A stretch of 64,000 nt of DNA from Winogradskyella schleiferi (GCF_013394655.1 NZ_CP053351.1:3884001-3948000); one strand, 5' to 3'; positions 9,087 through 17,089 are shown, numbered from the stretch's first letter. A program made the numbers and translations. Notes: generated from the letters alone by a model not told the origin.

Positions 9087-9275
9087 TAATAAAAAACACC
9101 ACTAATAAATAAGCCAAGTTTTTAAAACATTGTAAGATAATAGAGCATGTATTTACTATTGCTAGATTAGAGATTAAAAAGAAGACCACCAAACACTTAA
9201 TTCGTGAAGAGAAACTATTTATTGGTTAATTATTTGTTAAGAACAGAGCTGGACTTGCTAAATAAGTTACAGGCC
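9087..9275. other. Gap between esterase operon and IS110-family pseudogene
   Basis: AT-rich, no gene seen. The right end of the IS110-family element should lie here, a short distance downstream of the transposase stop at 9276, but this family has no diagnostic terminal inverted repeats and I cannot fix the boundary. Confidence 0.4.
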
Positions 9276-10267
9276 TTAAAGAAAAGTGAAAAACCAAAAT
9301 TTTTTCACTAAAGTACTTTTATATTCTGCATCATATATCAAGACTGATTTTGCGATTGCAAAGGCCTGTTTTAGTAGTTTATTACACACGGCAATTAATG
9401 CTAATTTTTTGCTCTTTCCTTTGGCTACGATTCGCTCATAAAGATCTCGGCAAGCCTTGTTGTATTTACATGCATTAAAACTGCACATAAATAATAAATT
9501 TCTCAGTTTCTGGTTTCCTATTTTACTGATTCGCGGTCGTCCACTTACACTACTCCCACTTTTCCTAATTATAGGGGTTAGACCTGCGTAACTGCACAGC
9601 TCACTTGCGCTTGTAAAACGATCAAAACCCCCTGTTAAAACCACCAACATAATAGCTGTTTTTGGACCGATACCTGGAATAGTCTTTAAACGTGTAAACA
9701 GATCCTGATGCGATTGTTTTACTAAAACCAAAAGCATTTCCTCTAAGGTTTTTATCTCTTTTGTCAGTTGCCTTAAGCTACGTTTTAAAGACGTTACAAC
9801 AATCTTACTTGGATTGCCCAAAACAGCTTCACCGTGTATTTTGTTTTTTAGCATAGTGCTTTGTTTTGTATACACAGAAAGGGTTCTGACGATTTGGAGG
9901 CATTCTATCTCATTCTTGGAATTGCCTTTCCAAAGCTTTAATTCTACTTGCTTAGCATAAGCACATATAAGTTTTGAATCGCTCTTATCCGTCTTAATTT
10001 TTGATAGTCCCATCTGGATAAAGCGTTTCACTGACAATGGATTTTCCACCGATACTTTTATACCAGATTCCAGTAAATGATAAGCCAACTGATAATGGTA
10101 ATAACCTGTGGCTTCCATGACGCAATGACTCTTATTATTTAAAAGTTTCGTGAACTTTTTAAAGCCAAATTCATTGTTTTTAAACTGATAATAATTACCA
10201 TCAGAATCGGTGACATCGAAAACTAAATGACTGATGTCATCCCAAAATATTTAATATCTTTATTCAT
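9276..10267 (-). pseudogene. IS110-family transposase (DEDD recombinase), frameshifted near its start
   Basis: Reading from ATG at 10265-10267 gives MNKDIKYFG and then, after one missing base near 10239, the next frame continues DISHLVFDVTDSDGNYYQF and on through CVMEATGYYHYQ to the stop at 9276 (about 330 codons, normal for the family). The uncorrected frame stops at TAG after MTSVI. The DEDD residues are recognisable: the first Asp just after the frameshift (expected GIDIS), Glu in MEATG, and both Asp of KTDKSDSK. The C-terminal Transposase_20 domain is intact (IPGIGPKTAIMLV, SGSSVSGRPRISKIGNQKLRN). The longest open frame starts at MEATG (10118) and lacks the first catalytic Asp, so the element is probably inactive unless supplied in trans. 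It is read against the direction of the esterase genes. Confidence 0.85.
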
Positions 10268-10284
10268 AAGAAAATGTTTTTATG

Positions 10285-10460
10285 AAAGGACAATCTACGC
10301 GAGTTTCAACGACTTAAAATCGAGGTCTAAAAGCCTCATACCTGCCCGTCCGTTCAGGCGGGGAACTGTTCGAAATCTGTGTAGAAAAGAGAGGGGATTT
10401 TCAATGTTGACGAGATCTAAAGTCTCTGCGTGTATATTAACCTTATACCTCTCTTTTGTC
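10285..10460. ncRNA. Candidate IS110 bridge RNA (two side-by-side stem / internal-loop structures)
   Basis: The non-coding end of the IS, upstream of the transposase start, contains two adjacent long-range stems. Stem 1 pairs CTACGCGAGTTTC (10295-10307) with GAAATCTGTGTAG (10372-10384): nine Watson-Crick pairs, three G-U and one mismatch read as plus-strand RNA. Stem 2 pairs AAAAGAGAGG (10385-10394) with CCTCTCTTTT (10448-10457), a perfect 10 bp. Each encloses a large unpaired loop and a short hairpin with nearly the same loop (GAGG-TCTAAAAG-CCTC and GAGA-TCTAAAG-TCTC). Two internal loops in the non-coding end upstream of the recombinase is the architecture known for bridge RNAs of the IS110 group. 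Strand is uncertain: known cases are transcribed in the recombinase direction (minus here), but the wobble pairs favour plus. Confidence 0.4.
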
Positions 10461-10575
10461 TTTTCTGATTTATGCTCTAATTTAATGAATTGTAAACTTA
10501 AGATGTGTATAGCTCATTGCTTCTGAATTTCCTACTCGGAAATTCTTGCGCAATTTGCTATCTTGTTTCCTTAAT

Positions 10576-10598
10576 CGGAAAATCATACTAATTTTCCG
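10576..10598. repeat. Perfect 8-bp hairpin upstream of orphan gene
   Basis: CGGAAAAT-CATACTA-ATTTTCCG (10576-10598). A weaker related fold, AAATT...AATTT, lies just before it around 10540-10556. It could be the edge of the insertion element or part of the cassette-like boundary of the gene at 10643. Confidence 0.45.
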
Positions 10599-10619
10599 CA
10601 ACAAGCCATACACGAACAC

Positions 10620-11372
10620 GTTACCTGCAAGCTGAAAAAACTATGGAACTAATTAATAACTTGATGTCTAAAATTGGAGTTAATTCTAAAAATGAAAAGA
10701 CTGATATGTTTTATAGTTATTACATTTTTGGAAAATCAATTGACAAACCAATTTGGGAATGGAATAATTGGAAACATGTTGCTGAATTATTACAGCCAAT
10801 AATTGATTTAAGTCCTGAATTGCCATTTATTAAATCTTCTCAAAGCATACCTGTGAAATATGGAAAAGACAACAAGAACGTGTCGTATGACAAAGGTTCG
10901 TTAAGGTTTGGAAGAATGATTTGGAATGAATCCAACAATAAAAAATGGACAACTAAATATGCTGACAAAGACAAATGGACATTTTTTGATACTGAAATTG
11001 CTTTTCCGACAAGGAGTAATTGCCATAAAAACAATATAAATCCAAAATTATTTATTTCAGTTCACAATGAAAATTTAACAGAAAAAGAAAAAACAATCAT
11101 TGACCAATCCATAACAATACATGTTGAAAATAAATTAATCGAGAAAAGTAGCTTGATTGGAATCGAAAAACAAGTTGAAAAAATTGGTGAATTACTAAAT
11201 TGGAAAATAGGTGGAAAAATAAAACGACCTGTTTCTTTCAAATCTGAATTCGGTGGATTTACTGACTCATTTTGGGATGGTTCCTATGGCTTACTGAATT
11301 CCGATTCAACTGACTTTTCGGAAAATTATAAACGTTATGGAATTGAATATTTGAAAAAAGCCAGCAGGTAAC
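10620..11372. repeat. 9-bp inverted repeat bounding an orphan gene
   Basis: GTTACCTGC (10620-10628) just upstream of the start codon and its exact reverse complement GCAGGTAAC (11364-11372) overlapping the stop codon bracket one whole gene. The arrangement recalls single-gene cassette insertions, but no integrase is present in the window. Confidence 0.4.
10643..11371 (+). CDS. Hypothetical protein, orphan accessory gene
   Basis: I do not recognise this 242-residue protein. It has no signal peptide or membrane segment and is rich in Asn, Lys and Trp (KPIWEWNNWKHVAELL, KDKWTFFDTEIAFP). It looks like a compact cytosolic protein of the kind found as lone accessory genes. The start ATG at 10643 is preceded by 'gctgaaaaaact', and the stop TAA forms part of the right arm of the inverted repeat GCAGGTAAC. 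Position between an insertion-element remnant and the mevalonate operon suggests acquisition by transfer. Confidence 0.6.
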   Translation: MELINNLMSKIGVNSKNEKTDMFYSYYIFGKSIDKPIWEWNNWKHVAELLQPIIDLSPELPFIKSSQSIPVKYGKDNKNVSYDKGSLRFGRMIWNESNNKKWTTKYADKDKWTFFDTEIAFPTRSNCHKNNINPKLFISVHNENLTEKEKTIIDQSITIHVENKLIEKSSLIGIEKQVEKIGELLNWKIGGKIKRPVSFKSEFGGFTDSFWDGSYGLLNSDSTDFSENYKRYGIEYLKKASR

Positions 11373-11465
11373 ATCCGGATATAACAAATAAAATTTAAGA
11401 ATAGATTTTAAAGTTGGAGATAACTCAGCACAACAATCTATGGCGGTAAAGTATAAATCTTTTCG

Positions 11466-12314
11466 CTAAAGCATCTTTAAAGTACTAACCTCCTGCTCCG
11501 TTAAATGTTTCCAGTGCCCACGAGGAATATCCTTTTTGGTTAAATGACCAATGGCAACGCAATCGATTTTCACCAAATCATAATTAAGCTCATCAAAGAT
11601 GGTTCGTAGAATGGTGTTCCCTGTGTTTTTGATTTTAATGCCGACTTGGTTTTTAGATTCCCCTTGTATATAACTAATTTCTTCAACCGTGATTAACTTC
11701 CCTTCGACCTTAAAACCTTCTTGAATCTTTTTAAGGTCTTCAAATTTTAGGTTTTTATCCAACTCTACCTGGAATAAACGCTCAACGCCTTTTTTGGAAT
11801 TGGTAAATTTCTGTACCACCTTATCGTCATTGGTAAACAACAACAATCCTAACGAATTACGCCCTAAACGCCCTATTGGCTTTATGCTGGCATTGGTCGC
11901 ATTGGCCACCAAATCCATAACGGTTCTACCTTTTCCTTCAGCTGTTGTGGTCGCAAAGCCTTTAGGCTTATTCAATAGCACATAGACATTTGGTTCTGGA
12001 GTAATGCGTTGCCCATCGAACTTCACTTCGTCGCTTCGTTTTACTTTATAGCCCATTTCGGTAATGATCTTACCGTTTACGGATACCAAGCCAATAGCAA
12101 TATTCTCATCCGCTTCGCGACGCGAACACACACCAGAATTGGCAATGTATTTATTTAAACGCATCTCATCTGGATTTGAGGTTTGCTTTGCTGGTTGTTT
12201 TTTCTTTTTAGAAGGAGCGTTTCCTCTAGCATAACTTTTGGTTTTGCTATTAGCATTTCCTCTTCCTGAAGTTTTCCCTTTTCCTTTTCCTTTGCTATCT
12301 TGATGTCTGCTCAT
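11466..12314 (-). CDS. RsuA/RluB-family pseudouridine synthase with Gly at the usual catalytic Asp
   Basis: About 50 basic, low-complexity N-terminal residues (GKGKGKTSGRGNANSK...) precede an S4 RNA-binding domain (MRLNKYIANSGVCSRREAD) and a pseudouridine synthase domain. The signature reads PIGRLGRNSLGLLLFTND, where the family normally has GRLD; the codon is GGG at 11862-11864. Residues further on (RTIFDELNYDLVKIDCVAIGHLTKKDIPRGHWKHLTEQE) fit the family. I start at ATG 12312-12314 (MSRHQDSK); another ATG two codons upstream overlaps a REP-like hairpin. Expected role is 23S rRNA pseudouridylation; without the Asp it may be inactive or may be a lineage variant. Confidence 0.8.
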   Translation of the reverse strand: MSRHQDSKGKGKGKTSGRGNANSKTKSYARGNAPSKKKKQPAKQTSNPDEMRLNKYIANSGVCSRREADENIAIGLVSVNGKIITEMGYKVKRSDEVKFDGQRITPEPNVYVLLNKPKGFATTTAEGKGRTVMDLVANATNASIKPIGRLGRNSLGLLLFTNDDKVVQKFTNSKKGVERLFQVELDKNLKFEDLKKIQEGFKVEGKLITVEEISYIQGESKNQVGIKIKNTGNTILRTIFDELNYDLVKIDCVAIGHLTKKDIPRGHWKHLTEQEVSTLKML

Positions 12315-12319
12315 ATACA

Positions 12320-12338
12320 TTCCCCGTGAAAACGGGAA
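12320..12338. repeat. REP-like hairpin at the start of the pseudouridine synthase gene
   Basis: TTCCCCGT-GAAA-ACGGGAA with one bulged C; same GAAA loop and general form as the hairpin at 623-640. A degenerate third copy, ATTCCGTTTTCACGAGAAAT, lies around 2260-2279. All three lie close upstream of a minus-strand start codon. Confidence 0.6.
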
Positions 12339-12479
12339 TTTTATTAATTATTACTATAAATTCTACCATTGTGTTAAACACTAATGATATAAGATGCAAA
12401 GGTATAATTTTAGATAATAGCATCTACGTAAATCCTTAACTTGTTTGAGTGAAACAACTCGAAACCATAAAACGTGTAT

Positions 12480-13382
12480 CTATATCCTATTCAAAACAAT
12501 AGAAACATCAATCAATAGTATGGAGAATACACCAGCGACAATGATAAACTTTAAGATATTATGAAGAATCAAATAATGGGTTTTCTTATTTGATTTTAAC
12601 AGTAAAATGAGATAGAGAAACAATAAGCCTATACTAAGATAGAAGTAATAATACATGTGTCCAATCTTGAAAAACGAAATAAGTAACACGGCCGAAACCA
12701 TGGTTAAAACACCAACAACGGTTAGCATCGTTTTTGATACTTTTTCGCCATAAACTACAGGAACCGTTCTGTAATTTAAGGCCAAATCGCCTTTTATGTT
12801 CTCTAAATCCTTTGTGAGTTCGCGCATGGAAATCAATAGAAACAAAAATATACCATGGGCAAAAACGACTTTTTCAAAATTCTGATAATAGATAAAAATG
12901 ACAAAAAATGGCGTTACCGTTAATATGGCAGACACTATATTACCAACCATCGGTTGTTTCTTTAAACGATGCGAATAGAACCAAATGGCGAAAATATAAA
13001 TGGCGAAAAAGATAACCGCTTTGAATGACACATAACTCGCAAAAACTACAGATAAGAAATTCAGCACAAAATAAAACGACAATTTGGTATTCTGACTTAC
13101 CAAACGATCTAACATCGTTTTTCTTGGTTTATTAATGAGGTCTTTTTCAGAATCGTAGAAATTATTGATAATATAACCACCTGCTATCGTCGCTGAAGAC
13201 GCTAATACCAACATTAAGAGGTTGACATCTAACAGTACAGCTTTTACCGGTTTATCATGACCAAAAATGTAAACGGAAGCTAAGTATTGGGCAATAACGA
13301 TAACAAGAATATTATAACCTCGAACGACCGAGAACAGGCTGAAAAATTTTAGAAGAATGTGTTTCTGCCGTCTTGTTAACAT
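12480..13382 (-). CDS. UbiA-family prenyltransferase (geranylgeranylglycerol-phosphate geranylgeranyltransferase type)
   Basis: Integral membrane prenyl transferase of 300 residues with about eight or nine hydrophobic helices. The first Asp-rich motif is NNFYDSEKDLINKP (N74, D77, D81), the second is DLENIKGDLALNYRTVPVVYG; both coordinate Mg2+-prenyl diphosphate. In flavobacteria such proteins are commonly named for archaeal-type ether-lipid synthesis, though the true acceptor is not established by sequence. It lies downstream of the mevalonate kinase-like and diphosphomevalonate decarboxylase genes, which supply isoprenoid precursors, and upstream of the pseudouridine synthase gene. Confidence 0.8.
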   Translation of the reverse strand: MLTRRQKHILLKFFSLFSVVRGYNILVIVIAQYLASVYIFGHDKPVKAVLLDVNLLMLVLASSATIAGGYIINNFYDSEKDLINKPRKTMLDRLVSQNTKLSFYFVLNFLSVVFASYVSFKAVIFFAIYIFAIWFYSHRLKKQPMVGNIVSAILTVTPFFVIFIYYQNFEKVVFAHGIFLFLLISMRELTKDLENIKGDLALNYRTVPVVYGEKVSKTMLTVVGVLTMVSAVLLISFFKIGHMYYYFYLSIGLLFLYLILLLKSNKKTHYLILHNILKFIIVAGVFSILLIDVSIVLNRI

Positions 13383-13398
13383 GGCTTTAATTAAAAAA

Positions 13399-13427
13399 AC
13401 CTCACAAGTTATAAAAACCTGTGAGGT
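13399..13427. terminator. Hairpin between GHMP kinase and UbiA genes
   Basis: ACCTCACA (13399-13406) pairs with TGTGAGGT (13420-13427), an 8-bp stem in the 66-base gap. It belongs to the same loose family as the palindromes at 40163, 43426 and 30713 (ACCTG.AAGGT-like words), so it may be a dispersed repeat acting as an attenuator rather than a dedicated terminator. Confidence 0.45.
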
Positions 13428-13448
13428 CTGTATATTATATCATTCGTA

Positions 13449-14378
13449 TTAGAAGCTATATACCACTTCCAATTTCTGTCCTTTTAATGCTTCTTTAGCT
13501 TTTTCGATATTTTCGGTAAAGCCTAAAATATAGCCTCCACCGCCAGAGCCACAAAGTTTTAAGTAGTAATCGTTTGTGTCAATGCCTTTTTTCCAAAGTT
13601 CGTGAAACTGGGCAGGAATCATTGGCTTAAAATTATTAAGCACCACTTTTGAGAGTTGCTTAGTGTTTTTGAATAAGGATTTTATATCGCCTTTTAAGAA
13701 ATCATCTACACAAGCATCGGTGTGTTTTATGAATTGATCTTTAAGCATGCTACGAAACCCTTCATTCTTCATACTTTCCATAAAAATACTGACCATTGGT
13801 GCCGTTTCCCCAACAATTCCACTATCCAACAGGAAAACTGCTCCTTTTCCTTCTGTTTGTTGAGAAGGAATTCCTGTAGCTTCAATATTGTCTTTAGAGT
13901 TGATTAGAATAGGAAGACTTAAATAACTGTTCAATGGGTCTAAGCCTGAAGATTTTCCATGAAAAAACGATTCCATTTCAGAGAAAACTGTTTTTAACTT
14001 CAAGAGTTTCTCACGAGTCAGATTTTCTAAAACGGTAATTTTATCGATGGCATATTTATCGTAAATCGCAGCAACTAAAGCACCACTACTTCCTACACCA
14101 TAGCCTTGTGGAATTGAAGAATCGAAATACATTCCGGTATCCACATCTTGTTGTAAGCTGTCAATATCAAAAGTTACCAATTCTTTATCCAAACCTTTTA
14201 AATACGTTACAAAACGTTTTAAACTGGCATTAGAATCTTGAGCCAATTTATTAGGATTTTCATCCACTTTTAAAGCGCCGTTGTAAAAATTATATGGAAT
14301 AGATAAGCCTTTAGAATCTTTGATGATTCCGTATTCTCCGAATAAAAGAATCTTTGAGTAAAATAATGGTCCCTTCAT
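13449..14378 (-). CDS. GHMP kinase, mevalonate kinase-like
   Basis: Cytosolic ATP-dependent small-molecule kinase, probably mevalonate or phosphomevalonate kinase. The N-terminus has the GHMP opening SKILLFGEYGIIKDSKGLSIP, the ATP-binding motif SIPQGYGVGSSGALVAA lies at about 88-103, and the C-terminal glycine-rich motif KLCGSGGGGYILGF near residue 275. At 309 residues it has the usual length. It sits between the diphosphomevalonate decarboxylase and UbiA genes, all on the minus strand, which supports the mevalonate pathway assignment. Sequence alone does not separate mevalonate from phosphomevalonate kinase. Confidence 0.82.
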   Translation of the reverse strand: MKGPLFYSKILLFGEYGIIKDSKGLSIPYNFYNGALKVDENPNKLAQDSNASLKRFVTYLKGLDKELVTFDIDSLQQDVDTGMYFDSSIPQGYGVGSSGALVAAIYDKYAIDKITVLENLTREKLLKLKTVFSEMESFFHGKSSGLDPLNSYLSLPILINSKDNIEATGIPSQQTEGKGAVFLLDSGIVGETAPMVSIFMESMKNEGFRSMLKDQFIKHTDACVDDFLKGDIKSLFKNTKQLSKVVLNNFKPMIPAQFHELWKKGIDTNDYYLKLCGSGGGGYILGFTENIEKAKEALKGQKLEVVYSF

Positions 14379-14412
14379 GTATAATGAAAAATTAATAATG
14401 CAAAGTTAATGA

Positions 14413-14760
14413 TTATTCTTTAGATGTTTTTACAATACTAACCAATAATCGTAACATTTCCTGCGATTTAGGCTTAAATTTATCGAATTCGTCTTCACTT
14501 AAAAATTCTGTTGCATGAAGTAAGTCTAGCCAATAGTCTGTTTCATTAGCCTCTTTTAAACTAATTGACATTTTGCTAATAAAATCTAATTTGCTCTGGG
14601 CAAACTCGGCTTCTCGGACATTTGCTCCTATCGATGTTCCCGATTTTAATAGTTGTCTCGACATTACAAATTCCTTTTTGTTGTATGCCAAATCTTTGTA
14701 CAGATTTACGATATTAACAGCAAAATCAAAACTCTTTTCTTTAATGATATTTGGTTTCAT
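14413..14760 (-). CDS. Four-helix-bundle protein (S23/diversity-generating-associated fold)
   Basis: A 115-residue all-helical protein with the family hallmarks LLKSGTSIGANVREAEFAQS and ISLKEANETDYWLDLL. Relatives are encoded in 23S rRNA intervening sequences and as free-standing genes across Bacteroidota; the function is unsettled. It is inserted co-directionally between the mvaD and GHMP kinase genes, whose products it does not obviously serve, so it may be a hitchhiking unit. Start ATG at 14758-14760 gives MKPNIIKEKSFDFAV. Confidence 0.85.
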   Translation of the reverse strand: MKPNIIKEKSFDFAVNIVNLYKDLAYNKKEFVMSRQLLKSGTSIGANVREAEFAQSKLDFISKMSISLKEANETDYWLDLLHATEFLSEDEFDKFKPKSQEMLRLLVSIVKTSKE

Positions 14761-14833
14761 AATGAATAATTTAAGTTAAACCCCTGTAATATAGGTTTTT
14801 AATTCCAAATTATAAATTATTACTTTGTCATTA

Positions 14834-15922
14834 TTAATTATTAATTTGCAAAGCCCCTTTGCCAATTTGGTCGCAAATATAGTGCTCATTTTGACAATAC
14901 CTAATCAATTCATTCTTAATAAATTCGAGAACCGATTCCTTTTCTTTTTGCGGATATAACACATGGACATTTGCTCCTGCATCAAGTGTAAAACAGACTT
15001 TAGAATTGGTTTTTTCTCTATAGGACCAAATTTTATTGATGATTTCCAGGGTGTTAGGTTTCATTAAAATGAAGTAAGGCATGCTCGTCATCATCATGGC
15101 ATGTAGCGTTAAGGCTTCACTTTCCACAATTTTTATGAATTCGTCTAAATTGCCAGAAGCTAGAATTGTTTTCAGCTGCGCTAAATTTTCATGTGCTTGC
15201 ATAAATCGCTCTTGAGCAAAAGGATGACCATACATTAATTGGTGACCAACAGTACTGCTGACTTGCTTTTCGCCTTTATCGACCAATAAAATAGTGTCTT
15301 GGAAATTGTTGAAATTTGAATGCACATCGCCTTCAAATTTTACACCATATAAGTCTGAACTCTCAGGAATACTTTCATTTTTTCCCCATACCACGAGTTC
15401 GCCCTCTATACTTCTGCACGCACTTCCTGAACCTAAACGCGCTAGAAATGAGGCTTTTTGGTTAAATGACTTATCTGTCACTTCGACTTCACTCAGCGAC
15501 CGCTCAATACTCATTAAGCAAAGTGCTATGGCGCTCATGCCAGATGCTGAAGAGGCAATTCCTGAACTATGAGGAAATGTGTTTGAGGTTTCAATTTTGA
15601 AATGGTAATCCCTCAAAAATGGCATATAGGTTTCAATACGTTCAAAAAAGGTTTGAATTTTTGGCTTGAAAGCTTCGTTTTTCTTTCCTTCAAAATATAC
15701 TTCGAAGCTAAAACCAGTCGAAAGGTCTCTTTTAGCAAATGAGATTTCCGTTATGGTTTTACAATCGGAAAGCGTAAAACTTATCGATGGATTCTCTGGA
15801 ATTTGATGTGCCTTTTTTCCCCAATATTTTACCAAAGCAATATTACTTGGTGATTCCCATTTTACGGTACCGTTTTCAATATTGGTATTGTAGGATTTGA
15901 GGATAAAATCTTGTTCTGTCAT
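14834..15922 (-). CDS. mvaD: Diphosphomevalonate decarboxylase
   Basis: ATP-dependent decarboxylation of mevalonate 5-diphosphate to isopentenyl diphosphate. The 362-residue protein has the N-terminal SPSNIALVKYWGKK block typical of the family, the GHMP ATP-loop FPHSSGIASSASGMSAIAL, the LGSGSACRSIEGELVVWGK substrate segment and the late catalytic motif TLDAGANVHVLYP with its Asp. It is the most upstream gene of a minus-strand group with the GHMP kinase and UbiA genes, so isoprenoid synthesis here runs through mevalonate. Confidence 0.92.
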   Translation of the reverse strand: MTEQDFILKSYNTNIENGTVKWESPSNIALVKYWGKKAHQIPENPSISFTLSDCKTITEISFAKRDLSTGFSFEVYFEGKKNEAFKPKIQTFFERIETYMPFLRDYHFKIETSNTFPHSSGIASSASGMSAIALCLMSIERSLSEVEVTDKSFNQKASFLARLGSGSACRSIEGELVVWGKNESIPESSDLYGVKFEGDVHSNFNNFQDTILLVDKGEKQVSSTVGHQLMYGHPFAQERFMQAHENLAQLKTILASGNLDEFIKIVESEALTLHAMMMTSMPYFILMKPNTLEIINKIWSYREKTNSKVCFTLDAGANVHVLYPQKEKESVLEFIKNELIRYCQNEHYICDQIGKGALQINN

Positions 15923-16070
15923 TACTTGTAGATATCTGACAAAGATAATGGTTTTATAATGTTTAAAAATAGTATTATGATTTTCTCATTCGGTTAAAAA
16001 TTAAAAAATAGGATGACATTCTTTAAAATTTTCGATGTCTAAACAAATAATCTAATTAAACCAAAATATT

Positions 16071-16784
16071 ATGAAAAAATTCAGTTATGTATTCGCTATA
16101 CTATTTTTAGTATTTAATTGCTCATCTGAAGAAAACGACCCAGATAACCTTGATCCAGGTCCATTTTCTGTAACCATCTTAGAAACACGTATGGACGGCG
16201 CCAATATAGAATGGACAGAAGCCATTGATATTGACGATGACCCTATTACCTATTCAATTTATTTAGAAGATCAGCTGATCTCAACAGGAGGTACTGCATT
16301 ATCTTATAACTTTACAGGTTTAGAACCAGAAACCAGTTATGATGGTTATATTATTGCTGACGATGGTAAAGGTGGAATTTCTGAAGCCGCTTTCTTTTTT
16401 GAAACAGAACCTGAGACCGTAATATCAACTATAAATATTTCTTATTGGGAAAAGAATCGTTTTCCTGAGGGTAATGGAGAACGTGTCATATTAGGTTGCG
16501 GTTTTGAAATTCCTGTAGATGATGATGCAACATTATATCAAGTCGAAGTATCTCAAGATGGATTTGTCTATGAAGGTAATACTTATGTTGCCGGAAACAT
16601 TTACACTTGGACTAATGATTCACAGACACATACTGGCCCTATTGAATATGTGGCATCTATTGATAAATATGTTATTAGATTCGCTAGCGCATCCGTAAAT
16701 ACCTTGAATACGATTTCATACGATTATTACGTAAATGAAATGAGCTCTGCTACAGGTGAAGCAGAACTAATCGTTTCTTTTTAA
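16071..16784 (+). CDS. Lipoprotein with fibronectin type III-like domain
   Basis: Signal peptide with lipobox ...LVFNC (Cys near residue 17), followed by an acidic Bacteroidota surface-export-like stretch (SSEENDPDNLDPG). Residues about 30-115 look like a fibronectin III domain (FSVTILETRMDGANIEWTEA, TFTG-like FTGLEPETSYDGYIIADDG). The remaining 120 residues are a beta-rich domain I do not recognise. It is a single plus-strand gene, divergent from mvaD. Probably an outer-membrane surface lipoprotein; function unknown. Confidence 0.75.
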   Translation: MKKFSYVFAILFLVFNCSSEENDPDNLDPGPFSVTILETRMDGANIEWTEAIDIDDDPITYSIYLEDQLISTGGTALSYNFTGLEPETSYDGYIIADDGKGGISEAAFFFETEPETVISTINISYWEKNRFPEGNGERVILGCGFEIPVDDDATLYQVEVSQDGFVYEGNTYVAGNIYTWTNDSQTHTGPIEYVASIDKYVIRFASASVNTLNTISYDYYVNEMSSATGEAELIVSF

Positions 16785-16921
16785 TTGATTATTCAGTTGA
16801 TCTCAGACGTTCTATTTATAAAAACAAAGATTAATTGATAAGAATATTAGGGGTAATTCTATTTCTAGTAGTCTGATCACTATATCATATAGTGGGAATT
16901 AATCAATAGTAATTCTAATAG
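16785..16921. other. Non-coding stretch with short palindrome
   Basis: No gene seen. CACTATA-TCA-TATAGTG (16878-16894) is a perfect short hairpin, possibly ending transcription of the lipoprotein gene. Confidence 0.35.
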
Positions 16922-17087
16922 CTTTGCCATTCTTCGAAAATTTCGAGCAGTGGCATCTGCTTTTAGTTTACGTCAAAAACTTAGAACTAATTATGGCCTT
17001 TCGATACCCATATCCAGAGAAGAAATAAATACAATCATTTATAATTTTATATTCTTCTGCTTCGCAAACTTTTTTGAATTTGTCTTA
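16922..17087 (-). pseudogene. Decayed 3' fragment of a second DUF1697 gene
   Basis: Read on the minus strand right after the stop of the intact DUF1697 gene, one frame gives EEYKIINDCIYFFSGYGYRK and a shifted frame gives KLKADATARNFRRMAK. The intact neighbour has DEYAIINACIYLFCAKGYGR and KLNVNATARNYKTMVK at the same places. The two pieces are in order but in different frames with a stop between, so this is the eroded tail of a tandem duplicate. Confidence 0.75.
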
Positions 17088-17089
17088 CT

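Noticed and set aside
10341..10363. GC-rich CCTGCCCGTC...GGCGGGG stretch as a rho-independent terminator
   Set aside because: Its complementary words compete with each other and no T-run follows; it more likely belongs to the IS fold or is a dispersed repeat.
10227..10526. 99-codon plus-strand frame over the start of the IS110 element
   Set aside because: It overlaps the true transposase start on the other strand and the folded non-coding region; composition is not protein-like.
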